Source: Bradyrhizobium nivariense
GTDB lineage: Bacteria; Pseudomonadota; Alphaproteobacteria; Rhizobiales; Xanthobacteraceae
Length of the DNA: 61,328 nt
NCBI RefSeq assembly: GCF_029846715.1
Contig: NZ_JARVWW010000043.1
Coordinates: forward strand, 1 to 61,328
Reading direction: 5' to 3'
Below are positions 51,853 through 59,783 of the stretch, piece after piece. Under the pieces are notes generated by a model that saw only the letters and a program-made list of their open reading frames with translations, had not been told where the DNA came from and did not search any database. Position 1 is the first letter of the stretch; each line of letters begins with the position of its first letter. Position numbers and translations under genes: made by a program.

Positions 51853-52518
51853 TTATCCAGCCGCGGCAGCTTCCTCGATTTTTGTGAGAATTCCGCCGCA
51901 TATCAGCGTTTCCATGTGCTTGATATATTGCCGGCAGACGTCATCGGTGACCGGGCCGACGCCGGTCGCGCGAGACATCGCGTGCCGGCCGAAGAACAGA
52001 TGATCGCAAGCGCCGATCAGGCTGGTGTAGAACAGCACCGGATCGGTCGCGCGAAACTCGCCGCGGCTGACACCTTCGGCGAGCAGGCGGCGATGAAAGT
52101 CGAGCAGCGGCGCCACGAAGAATTTCGAGACCTCGTCCGCGGAGCCGGCAACGCTCTCGTGCAGAAGATAGTGGATCAGCCGGTTCATATAGGGAAACCG
52201 GTGATAGGCGCGGATGATGCCGCCGATATGCAGCTTCAGCTTCGCGGTCGGCGTGATCGGCTGCGCCAACAGATATTCGAGATTGGACAGTTCCGTTCCG
52301 GCGTCGCGCTCAAGCAGCGCCAACAGCAGGCCGTCCTTGTTGCCGAAGTGATATTTGACCAGTGCGGCGTTGGCGCCCGACTTCTGCGCGATGTCGCTGA
52401 GCGAAATCTCGATCGAGGAGCGTTCGATCATCAACTCGCTCGCGGCCACGAGCAATTTCTCTGCCGTGGAATTTTTGCCGCTGGGGAGCCTGTTCGGTAC
52501 GCTGGTAGTCACGGACAT
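51853..52518 (-). CDS. TetR-family regulator of the acyl-CoA cluster
   Basis: This 221-residue regulator has the TetR helix-turn-helix (AEKLLVAASELMIERSSIEISLSDIAQKSGANAALVKYHFGNKDGLLLALL) at about residues 18-68 and a helical ligand domain. It is divergent from thiolase and beside the catabolic operon, so an acyl-CoA is the likely ligand. ATG 52518 is preferred to 52569. A candidate operator lies at 52581-52600. Confidence 0.88.
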   Translation of the reverse strand: MSVTTSVPNRLPSGKNSTAEKLLVAASELMIERSSIEISLSDIAQKSGANAALVKYHFGNKDGLLLALLERDAGTELSNLEYLLAQPITPTAKLKLHIGGIIRAYHRFPYMNRLIHYLLHESVAGSADEVSKFFVAPLLDFHRRLLAEGVSRGEFRATDPVLFYTSLIGACDHLFFGRHAMSRATGVGPVTDDVCRQYIKHMETLICGGILTKIEEAAAAG

Positions 52519-52580
52519 CTCTGCTGTGCGTCGAGAGCGCGCAGATAAGCCCAAGCAGCGCCTCCCCACAAGAGTTAATT

Positions 52581-52600
52581 GATCGATTGACTAAACGATC
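52581..52600. promoter_or_regulatory. Candidate TetR operator
   Basis: GATCGATTGACTAAACGATC is a 20-base imperfect palindrome (7 of 10 positions symmetric). It lies in the 146-base divergent promoter region between the regulator and thiolase genes. Confidence 0.5.
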
Positions 52601-52664
52601 GCCCGCCCCTTAAATCCGCGCCGACAATCCAACGCGATACAGGACAATCCAGGGAGAAACCGAC

Positions 52665-53837
52665 ATGGCCGAGGCTTACATCGTCGCCGCTGCGCGTACT
52701 GCCGGCGGGCGCAAGGGGGGCCGCCTCGCCGGCTGGCATCCGGCCGATCTCGCCGCGAAGGTGCTGGACGAGCTGGTCGACCGGACCAAGGTCGATCCCG
52801 CGCTGGTCGAGGACGTGATCATGGGCTGCGTGATGCAGGTCGGCGAGCAGTCCAACAACGTCGCGCGCAACGCGATCATGGCCTCGAAGCTGCCGGAGAG
52901 CGTGCCGGGCACCTCGATCGACCGTCAGTGCGGCTCCTCGCAGCAGGCGCTGCACTTTGCAGCCCAAGCCGTGATGTCCGGCGCGATGGACGTGGTGATC
53001 GCCGCCGGCGTGGAATCGATGACGCGCGTGCCGATGGGCCTGTCGTCGCAACTTCCGGCCAAGAACGGTTTTGGCAATTACAAGAGCCCGGGCATCGAGC
53101 ACAAATATCCGAACATCGTGTTCAGCCAATTCACCGGCGCCGAGATGATGGCCGAGAAGTATGGCCTGTCGAAGGATGACCTCGACGAATACTCCTACAA
53201 CAGCCATCAGCGCGCGATCGCGGCAACGCAGGCCGGCCATTTCAAGACAGAGATCGTGCCGCTCGAAATCACCCGCGCCGATGGCTCCAAGGACACCCAC
53301 CACATCGACGAAGGCATCCGCTTCGACGCCACCCTGGACGGCATCAAGGGCGTCAAGCTGATCGCCGAGCACGGCAAGCTCTCCGCGGCCAGCGCCAGCC
53401 AGATCTGCGACGGCGCCTCCGGCGTCATGGTGGTGAACGAGCGCGGCCTCAAGCAGCTCGGCGTGAAGCCGCTGGCGCGCATCCATCACATGACCATGAT
53501 GGGCGGCGATCCCGTGATCATGCTGGACGCACCGCTGCACGCCACCAAGCGCGCGCTGGAGAAGGCCGGCATGACGATCGGCGACATCGACCTGTTCGAG
53601 GTCAACGAGGCCTTCGCCTCGGTGCCGACCGCTTGGCTCAAGACCACCGGCGCCGATCCGGAGCGTCTCAACGTCAATGGCGGCGCCATCGCGCTCGGCC
53701 ATCCGCTCGGCGGCTCCGGCACCAAGCTGATGACGACGCTGGTCCACGCCCTGCATCAGCGCGGCAAGCGCTACGGCCTGCAGACCATGTGCGAAGGCGG
53801 CGGCATGGCGAATGTGACGATCGTGGAGCGGCTGTAG
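52665..53837 (+). CDS. Acetyl-CoA acyltransferase (thiolase)
   Basis: This 390-residue enzyme has the active-site Cys in SIDRQCGSSQQAL (about residue 88), the second site GGGMANVTIVERL and the His in NGGAIALGHPLGGSGTKLM near the end. It completes beta-oxidation by thiolysis. It is divergent from the TetR gene and followed by a CoA ligase. Confidence 0.93.
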   Translation: MAEAYIVAAARTAGGRKGGRLAGWHPADLAAKVLDELVDRTKVDPALVEDVIMGCVMQVGEQSNNVARNAIMASKLPESVPGTSIDRQCGSSQQALHFAAQAVMSGAMDVVIAAGVESMTRVPMGLSSQLPAKNGFGNYKSPGIEHKYPNIVFSQFTGAEMMAEKYGLSKDDLDEYSYNSHQRAIAATQAGHFKTEIVPLEITRADGSKDTHHIDEGIRFDATLDGIKGVKLIAEHGKLSAASASQICDGASGVMVVNERGLKQLGVKPLARIHHMTMMGGDPVIMLDAPLHATKRALEKAGMTIGDIDLFEVNEAFASVPTAWLKTTGADPERLNVNGGAIALGHPLGGSGTKLMTTLVHALHQRGKRYGLQTMCEGGGMANVTIVERL

Positions 53838-53854
53838 ACTTCTTCCACGCAGAT

Positions 53855-54002
53855 GGTGTCGTCCCGGACAAGCGCGCCTCAAGCGCGCGCCGATCCGGGA
53901 CCCATAATCACGGGAGGCTGTGGTTGTGCTGCGCTGGAACTCCATCTTGTCTCAACAATCGAGGCCTGTGGTTATGGATCCCGGCTTTCGCCGGGATGAC
54001 AC
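53855..54002. repeat. Palindromic intergenic repeat between thiolase and acyl-CoA ligase genes
   Basis: GTCGTCCCGGACAAGCGCGCC...GATCCGGGACCCATAATCACGG and ATGGATCCCGGCTTTCGCCGGGATGACAC carry hairpin arms around CCCGG and CATAA/TTATGG. This is a separate repeat type of about 150 bases in a 185-base gap. Confidence 0.55.
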
Positions 54003-54022
54003 TTGTTTTGGGACCTTTACCT

Positions 54023-55564
54023 ATGACTCACCCCTCCATCCACACCCGCACCACACCCGACAAGATCGCCTACCAGATGGCGGCGACCGGCAAGGCGATC
54101 ACCTATCGCGAGCTCGACGAGCTCTCGAACCAGGGCGCAAACCTGTTCCGCTCGCTCGGACTGAAGGCTGGCGACCACATCGCGCTGCTGATGGAGAACC
54201 GGCTCGCCTTCATGGAGATCTGCTGGGCGGCACAGCGGAGCGGGCTTTATTACACCGCGATCAGCCGCTACCTGAAGCAGGACGAGATCGACTACATCAT
54301 CGCCGATTGCGGCGCCAAGGTCGTGATCACGACGCCGAAATGCGCGGACCAGGTCAAGGCCCTGATCAAGGGCGCCGGCGAGCCGGTCTTCTACATGATG
54401 GACGAGCCGCAAGCCGGCTTCCGCTCCTATGACAAGGAAGCCGCCACGCAGCCGACAACGCCGATCGCAGACGAGGTCGCCGGCTACGACATGCTGTATT
54501 CGTCGGGCACGACCGGCCGGCCCAAGGGCATCAAGAAGGCGTTCGAGGGCAAGCCGATCGACGAGCCGAACGCCTTCCTGCGCGTGCTCTGCGCCGACAT
54601 GTGCGGCATGAACGCCGAGAGCACCTATCTCTCACCGGCGCCGCTCTATCACGCCGCTCCCTTGCGCTTCAACATGATGGCGATCGTGCTCGGTGGCACT
54701 TCCATCATCATGGAGCACTTTGACGCCGAAGAATTTTTGAAGCTGGTCGAGAGATACAAGGTCACGCAGTCCCAGCTCGTGCCGACCATGTTCGTGCGCA
54801 TGCTGAAGCTGCCGGACGAGGTCCGCAACCGTTACGACGTCTCGACGCTGAAGGGCGCGATCCACGCTGCCGCCCCCTGCCCCGTCGACGTCAAGGCAAA
54901 GATGATCGAATGGTGGGGGCCGATCCTGATCGAGTATTACGCCGGCTCCGAAGGCAACGGCGTCACCGTCTGCAACTCGAAGGAATGGCTGGAGCATCGC
55001 GGCAGCGTCGGCCGCGCCGTCGTCGGCAAGATCAAGATTCTCGACGAGAACGACGAGGAGCAGCCGACAGGCGAGATCGGCACGGTCTATTTCGCCGATG
55101 CGCCTGTTTTCACCTATCACAATGACCCCGAGAAGACGAAGAAAGCCTACAACGCAAAAGGGTGGTCGACGCTCGGCGACGTCGGCTATCTCGACAGAGA
55201 CGGCTTCCTCTTTCTCACCGACCGCAAGTCCTACATGATCATCTCCGGCGGGGTGAACATCTACCCGCAGGAAACCGAGGACGTGCTCATCACCCACCCT
55301 GAAGTCGCCGACGTCGCCGTGTTCGGCGTGCCGAACGAGGAGATGGGCGAGGAGGTGAAGGCGGTGGTGCAGCCGCACGATCCGAAGCGCGCCGGCAAGC
55401 AGCTCGAGGCCGATCTGATCGCCTACTGCAAGAGCCGTCTCTCCGCGATCAAATGCCCGCGCTCGGTCGATTTCGAAGCCGAGCTGCCGCGCACGCCAAC
55501 CGGCAAGCTGGTGAAGCGCCATTTGCGCGATAAATATTGGCCTAAGGCGACGGCGAAGATTTAG
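54023..55564 (+). CDS. Acyl-CoA synthetase (AMP-forming)
   Basis: This 513-residue enzyme has MLYSSGTTGRPKGIKKAF (P-loop), YYAGSEGNGVTVCN (A5), STLGDVGYLD (A7) and PTGKLVKRHLRDKYW with the A10 Lys. It matches a fatty-acid CoA ligase branch. The frame is open back to 53633 but that overlaps thiolase, so ATG 54023 is chosen. Together with thiolase it forms the plus-strand arm of the cluster. Confidence 0.88.
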   Translation: MTHPSIHTRTTPDKIAYQMAATGKAITYRELDELSNQGANLFRSLGLKAGDHIALLMENRLAFMEICWAAQRSGLYYTAISRYLKQDEIDYIIADCGAKVVITTPKCADQVKALIKGAGEPVFYMMDEPQAGFRSYDKEAATQPTTPIADEVAGYDMLYSSGTTGRPKGIKKAFEGKPIDEPNAFLRVLCADMCGMNAESTYLSPAPLYHAAPLRFNMMAIVLGGTSIIMEHFDAEEFLKLVERYKVTQSQLVPTMFVRMLKLPDEVRNRYDVSTLKGAIHAAAPCPVDVKAKMIEWWGPILIEYYAGSEGNGVTVCNSKEWLEHRGSVGRAVVGKIKILDENDEEQPTGEIGTVYFADAPVFTYHNDPEKTKKAYNAKGWSTLGDVGYLDRDGFLFLTDRKSYMIISGGVNIYPQETEDVLITHPEVADVAVFGVPNEEMGEEVKAVVQPHDPKRAGKQLEADLIAYCKSRLSAIKCPRSVDFEAELPRTPTGKLVKRHLRDKYWPKATAKI

Positions 55565-55588
55565 CGCGCCCGGAATCGGCGCCGAGCC

Positions 55589-56131
55589 TCAATCAAACAA
55601 GCTCGGCGTGTGATTCACCAGCGCGCCTTCGATCTCCAGCATCTTCAGCTTCGTCACCACGCCGCCATTCGCGGAGAAGCCGCCGGGCTTGTTGCCGGCC
55701 GCCAGCACGCGATGGCAGGGCACCACGATCGGACACGGGTTGCGGCCGAGCGCCTGGCCGACGTCGCGCGACAGCTCGACACCGCCAAGTTGCCTGGCAA
55801 TGTCGCCATAGGTGACGGTCTTGCCCGGCGGAATGGTGCGGGCGATCTCGTAGACGCCGCGGTTGAAGTCGGGCACGCCGTCGAGATCGAGCGGGATGTC
55901 GGTGAGGTCATCCGGCTCGCCCGCGAGCAGTTTTGTGATGCGGTCGATCGCCTGCTGTACTTCGGCGGTCGGCTCGGCTTCGCTGGCGTCAGCATGACGC
56001 TGGCTGATGCGGGTGCGGATCTTCTGCTCACCGCCCATCGGCAGTTGCGTGCCGTTGATGCCGCGCGGACCCCAGGCGATGGCGCATAGGCCGATCTTGC
56101 TATCGAACAGGGCAAAATGCTGGTCGGTCAT
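55589..56131 (-). CDS. ogt: Methylated-DNA-protein cysteine methyltransferase (Ogt)
   Basis: This 180-residue suicide DNA-repair enzyme transfers alkyl groups from O6-alkylguanine to its Cys. The active site is the Cys in PIVVPCHRVLAA, preceded by TYGDIARQLG (recognition helix) and followed by GGFSANGG. ATG 56131 is preferred to 56170. It is convergent with the CoA ligase gene and divergent from the first alpha/beta hydrolase. Confidence 0.93.
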   Translation of the reverse strand: MTDQHFALFDSKIGLCAIAWGPRGINGTQLPMGGEQKIRTRISQRHADASEAEPTAEVQQAIDRITKLLAGEPDDLTDIPLDLDGVPDFNRGVYEIARTIPPGKTVTYGDIARQLGGVELSRDVGQALGRNPCPIVVPCHRVLAAGNKPGGFSANGGVVTKLKMLEIEGALVNHTPSLFD

Positions 56132-56269
56132 GGCTTGGTCCCTGGCTTGCGTTCCCTTGCATGCCCCCATAGTGATCTGAGCCCAAATCTAGGCTTGGAA
56201 ATAGTTGCGATCCACCCGGTTTCCGGGAATCTTGCACAGGAGTTCCGCCCCCCTTTTCGCGAGCCCAGA

Positions 56270-57088
56270 ATGCAAAGCCTCCACGTCAACGGATACGACA
56301 TGCCCTATTTCGACGTGGGCGAGGCCAGGGCGGGGCCGCCGCTGGTTTGCGTGCACGGCTCTCTGTCCGACTTCCGCACCTGGGGCTGCGTGCTCGGGCC
56401 GCTGACGCAGCGGCACCGGGTGATTCCTGTCAGCTTGCGGCATTTCTTCCCGGCACAATGGGATGGCGTCGGCGACACCTATTCGATCGCCCAGCATGTC
56501 GACGACGTCATCGCTTTCATCGAGGAACTCGACCTCGGCCCGGTCGATTTGATGGGCCATTCCCGCGGCGGGCACATCTGCTTCCGTGTGGCGCAACGGC
56601 GGCCGGAGCTGCTCCGGCGGCTGGTCCTGGCCGAGCCCGGCGGCGAGCTCGATGCGAGCCTCGATCCGGATTATGCCGGCGGCCCCTCGCCGCTGCTGGC
56701 GCGCTTCACCGCCTCGGCGGAGAAGATCGCGGCCGGCGATGTCGATGGCGGCCTCGCCGTCTTCGTCGACACCCTGGAGGGACCCGGCACCTGGCCGCGG
56801 CTGCCGGCGATGGTGAAGCAGAATCTGCGCGACAACGCCTTCACCCTGATCGGCCAGGTCCGCGACAATCGCCCACCGTTCTCGAAGGCGGATGCGGAAT
56901 CAATCAAGATGCCGACGCTGTTCGTCCTGGGCGCCCGGACCAAGGGTCTGCTGCCAAAAGTGCTGCATGCGCTCGCCGCGCATGTGCCGTATTCCAGGAC
57001 GGCGGTCATCCCGAACGCGACGCACCCGATGTTCGAGCAGGCGCCGCAAAAATACTCCGAAGTGGTCCTGGACTTTTTGGCGAGCTGA
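56270..57088 (+). CDS. Alpha/beta hydrolase, twin 1
   Basis: This 272-residue hydrolase has the oxyanion motif CVHGSLSDFRTW, the nucleophile Ser in GHSRGGH (mid-protein), an acidic region about residue 215, and terminal NATHPMFEQAP with the catalytic His. It is over 60% identical to the next gene. ATG 56270 starts the domain; upstream open frame residues are unconvincing. Substrate unknown. Confidence 0.9.
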   Translation: MQSLHVNGYDMPYFDVGEARAGPPLVCVHGSLSDFRTWGCVLGPLTQRHRVIPVSLRHFFPAQWDGVGDTYSIAQHVDDVIAFIEELDLGPVDLMGHSRGGHICFRVAQRRPELLRRLVLAEPGGELDASLDPDYAGGPSPLLARFTASAEKIAAGDVDGGLAVFVDTLEGPGTWPRLPAMVKQNLRDNAFTLIGQVRDNRPPFSKADAESIKMPTLFVLGARTKGLLPKVLHALAAHVPYSRTAVIPNATHPMFEQAPQKYSEVVLDFLAS

Positions 57089-57090
57089 TC

Positions 57091-57903
57091 ATGCAGACAT
57101 TTCGCGTCAACGGATACGACATGGCCTATCTCGAAGTCGGAGAGGGGCCGCCGCTGGTCTGCGTGCACGGCACACTCGGCGATTTCCGCACCTGGTACTC
57201 AGTGCTCGGCCCGCTGTCGAAGGCGCATCGTGTGACCTCGGTCAGCCTGCGGCATTTCTTTCCCGAGCACTGGGATGCCGTCGGCGACGATTACAAGATG
57301 GCCCGGCACGTCGCTGACGTGATCGCTTTCATCGAGCAGGTCAGGCCCGGGCCGGTCGATTTGATGGGCCATTCGCGCGGCGGCCACATCGCGTTTCGCG
57401 TGGCGCAGGCGCGGCCCGATCTGTTGCGCAAGCTGGTGCTGGCCGAGCCCGGCGGCGATCTCGATGCGAGCCTGCCGTTACCTGAGGGCACGCCCGCGCA
57501 TCCGCCGCTGGCCGCGCGCACGGCGCGCTCGGTCGAGATGATCCGCGCCGGCGATCTCGAGGGCGCGCTGCAGAATTTCTATGAAGGCATCGAAGGCGAC
57601 GGCTCGTGGCGGCGCGTGCCGGCGGCGGCGAAGCAGCAATTGCGCGACAACGCCATCACCTTCCTCGGCCAGATCAACGAGCAGCGCAGGCCCTACACGC
57701 TCACGGATGCGCAGGCGATCACGACACCGACGCTGCTGATCGGCGGCGGCACGACGACGGGGAGCCTGTCGGTGATGTGGCGCGTGCTGGCCGAGCACAT
57801 CGCAGGCAGCAGGACGGCCGTGATCCCCAATGCCGGCCACTGGATGTTCGAGCAGGCACCGCTGGAGTTCGGCGAGGCGGTGGTCGCGTTTTTGGCGGAG
57901 TAG
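57091..57903 (+). CDS. Alpha/beta hydrolase, twin 2
   Basis: This 270-residue hydrolase repeats the same blocks: CVHGTLGDFRTW, SLRHFFPEHWD, GHSRGGHIAFRVAQARPDLL and IPNAGHWMFEQAP. It begins two bases after the stop of twin 1, so the two are one unit and a recent tandem duplication. The middle cap region differs most, which suggests different substrates. Confidence 0.9.
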   Translation: MQTFRVNGYDMAYLEVGEGPPLVCVHGTLGDFRTWYSVLGPLSKAHRVTSVSLRHFFPEHWDAVGDDYKMARHVADVIAFIEQVRPGPVDLMGHSRGGHIAFRVAQARPDLLRKLVLAEPGGDLDASLPLPEGTPAHPPLAARTARSVEMIRAGDLEGALQNFYEGIEGDGSWRRVPAAAKQQLRDNAITFLGQINEQRRPYTLTDAQAITTPTLLIGGGTTTGSLSVMWRVLAEHIAGSRTAVIPNAGHWMFEQAPLEFGEAVVAFLAE

Positions 57904-58046
57904 ACGGCCTCGCCCTCTTTTTCTCGAAAAACAACCCCATGCACAGTAGCAGACCTTAGCAATATCAATGGCTTGGCGGGGTGCAAAAACGAGGTCAGAC
58001 GCCGCGCTGGTCGCGCTTGACGGCCTCATCGTCGCGCCGTACGTTC

Positions 58047-58066
58047 GAATACAGAATTCCGTATTC
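58047..58066. promoter_or_regulatory. Candidate GntR operator, autoregulatory
   Basis: GAATACAGAATTCCGTATTC is a 20-base near-perfect palindrome (9 of 10 positions symmetric). It ends six bases before the GntR start codon, so binding would block the gene's own expression. Confidence 0.65.
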
Positions 58067-58072
58067 CATTCC

Positions 58073-58771
58073 ATGGCCCTCGGAGACGCCGGCGTGATCC
58101 CTCTCGACCCGCTCCCGAACCTGATCGACCAGGTCTATGCGCGGATCCTGGAGGCGATCTCCGACCGCACGCTGCAGCCCGGCCAGCGCATCCGGCAGAA
58201 TGAGCTCGCCGACAGGCTCGGCGTGTCGCGCCAGCCGGTGTCGCATGCGCTGCACCTGTTGCACCGGCAGGGGCTGGTCGCCGAGAGCGGCCGGCGCGGC
58301 TTTGAAGTCACCCAGCTCGATCCCGCACGCATCCGCCAGCTCTACGAGGTGCGCGGCGCCATCGATGCGCTTGCCGCCCGGCTTGCCGCGGAGCGCGCAG
58401 GCACCGACGAGGCGGGACGCGCGCGGCTGGAGGCGGCGCTCGCCGCCGGACGCCGGATCGACCGCAACACGACGCTGGCCGAGCTCATCACGCTCGACGT
58501 CGATTTTCATCGCGCGATCTATCGGCTCGCCGGCAATCCCGTGATCGAAGAGACGATTACACCGCAGTGGCCGCATATGCGCCGCTCGATGGCGACGGTG
58601 CTGTCCGAGCTCGATTATCGCGGCAGTGCCTGGGCCGAGCATGCCGACATTGCCGGACACATTCTTGCTGGCGACGCGAAGGCGGCCGAACGTGCGGCGC
58701 TTGCGCATGCGCAGACAGCGGGACGGATGACCGAGGAGAGATTGAGGGCGACGGACGAGGCGGCGGCGTAG
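58073..58771 (+). CDS. GntR-family (FadR/FCD subfamily) transcriptional regulator
   Basis: This 232-residue regulator has an N-terminal winged helix (LIDQVYARILEAISDRTLQPGQRIRQNELADRLGVSRQPVSHALHLLHRQGLV) and a helical FCD domain with the metal-site pattern DVDFHRAIYRL and a His in the HADIAGHILAG block. It probably senses a small carboxylate and controls itself and the dioxygenase 48 bases downstream. ATG 58073 is preferred to 57968, where the frame overlaps the operator. Confidence 0.9.
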   Translation: MALGDAGVIPLDPLPNLIDQVYARILEAISDRTLQPGQRIRQNELADRLGVSRQPVSHALHLLHRQGLVAESGRRGFEVTQLDPARIRQLYEVRGAIDALAARLAAERAGTDEAGRARLEAALAAGRRIDRNTTLAELITLDVDFHRAIYRLAGNPVIEETITPQWPHMRRSMATVLSELDYRGSAWAEHADIAGHILAGDAKAAERAALAHAQTAGRMTEERLRATDEAAA

Positions 58772-58819
58772 GCATTCACGCCGGGACGACAATGAAAAAC
58801 AACACAAGGAGGACGACCC

Positions 58820-59620
58820 ATGAAACTGTCCCAGGAGCAATTGGAGTTCTTCCACCGCGAGGGCTGGCTGTTCCTGCCCGAATTGTTCAGCCCGGAGGAG
58901 GTCGATCTCCTCGCGCGCGAGGCGGTCGGCATCTATGACGCGAACCGGCCCGAAGTCTGGCGCGAGAAGAGCGGCGCGCCGCGCACGGCCTTTGCCGCGC
59001 ATCTCTACAACGAGGCGTTCCGCATCCTCGGCGCGCATCCGCGCATGATCGACCCGGTCGAGCAGCTGTTCGGCGAAAAGGTCTACATGCACCAATTCAA
59101 GATCAACGCGAAATCGGCCTTCACCGGCGACGTCTGGCAATGGCACCAGGATTACGGCACCTGGAAGCGCGACGACGGCATGCCCGAGCCGCGCGCGATG
59201 AACGTCGCGATCTTTCTGGACGAGGTGATGCCGATCAACGGCCCGCTGATGCTGGTGCCGCGCAGCCAGGACGCCGGCGATCTCGAAGCCTCGCATGACC
59301 TTGCCACCACGTCCTATCCGCTGTGGACGCTGGATGAGGCAACGGTGACGCGCCTGGTCAAGCAGGGCGGCATCGTGGCGCCGACCGGCAAGCCAGGTGG
59401 CATGCTGTTGTTCCACGGCAATCTCGTGCACGGCTCGGCTGGCAACATCACGCCCTACCCGCGCAAGATCGTGTACCTGACGCTGAATGCGGTTTCGAAC
59501 TACATCCGCGCGCCGACGCGGCCGGAGTACATCGCGCATCGCGACTTCGCGCCGATCAAGACGGTAGACGACGACGCGCTGGTGCGGCTCGCGCGTGCGC
59601 CGCGGCAGGCGGCGGAGTAA
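58820..59620 (+). CDS. Phytanoyl-CoA dioxygenase-family (PhyH) oxygenase
   Basis: This 266-residue Fe(II)/2-oxoglutarate enzyme has the HxD motif in WQWHQDYGTW, the distal His in LVHGSAGN and the 2-oxoglutarate Arg in YPRKIVYLTLNAV. It hydroxylates an unknown substrate. It lies directly downstream of GntR, and the two probably form one unit. Confidence 0.88.
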   Translation: MKLSQEQLEFFHREGWLFLPELFSPEEVDLLAREAVGIYDANRPEVWREKSGAPRTAFAAHLYNEAFRILGAHPRMIDPVEQLFGEKVYMHQFKINAKSAFTGDVWQWHQDYGTWKRDDGMPEPRAMNVAIFLDEVMPINGPLMLVPRSQDAGDLEASHDLATTSYPLWTLDEATVTRLVKQGGIVAPTGKPGGMLLFHGNLVHGSAGNITPYPRKIVYLTLNAVSNYIRAPTRPEYIAHRDFAPIKTVDDDALVRLARAPRQAAE

Positions 59621-59629
59621 ACAGGTCTC

Positions 59630-59768
59630 GTGCCCCGGACGCAGCGCAGCGTCTCTTCGACGATGCGCTGCAGAGCCGGGGCCCTTTCTGGGTTCCGGCT
59701 CTGCGAAGCAGCGTTGTCGGACGATGCTACGCATCGCCTAGGCTGCATCGCGTCCGGGACACGACCAT
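59630..59768. repeat. Dispersed palindromic repeat, family C, copy 2
   Basis: CTCGTGCCCCGGACGCAGCGCAGCG ... GCGTCCGGGACACGA mirrors the copy at 44196-44313 and shares AGCCGGGGCCC and GGGTTCCGGCTC blocks. Several internal hairpins are visible. It lies between PhyH and the SAF-domain gene. Confidence 0.8.
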
Positions 59769-59783
59769 AATCGGACAAGCCCC

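Noticed and set aside
53633..54022. N-terminal extension of the acyl-CoA ligase frame into thiolase
   Set aside because: It overlaps the thiolase C terminus out of frame and reads as Arg-rich shadow; ATG 54023 begins the enzyme.
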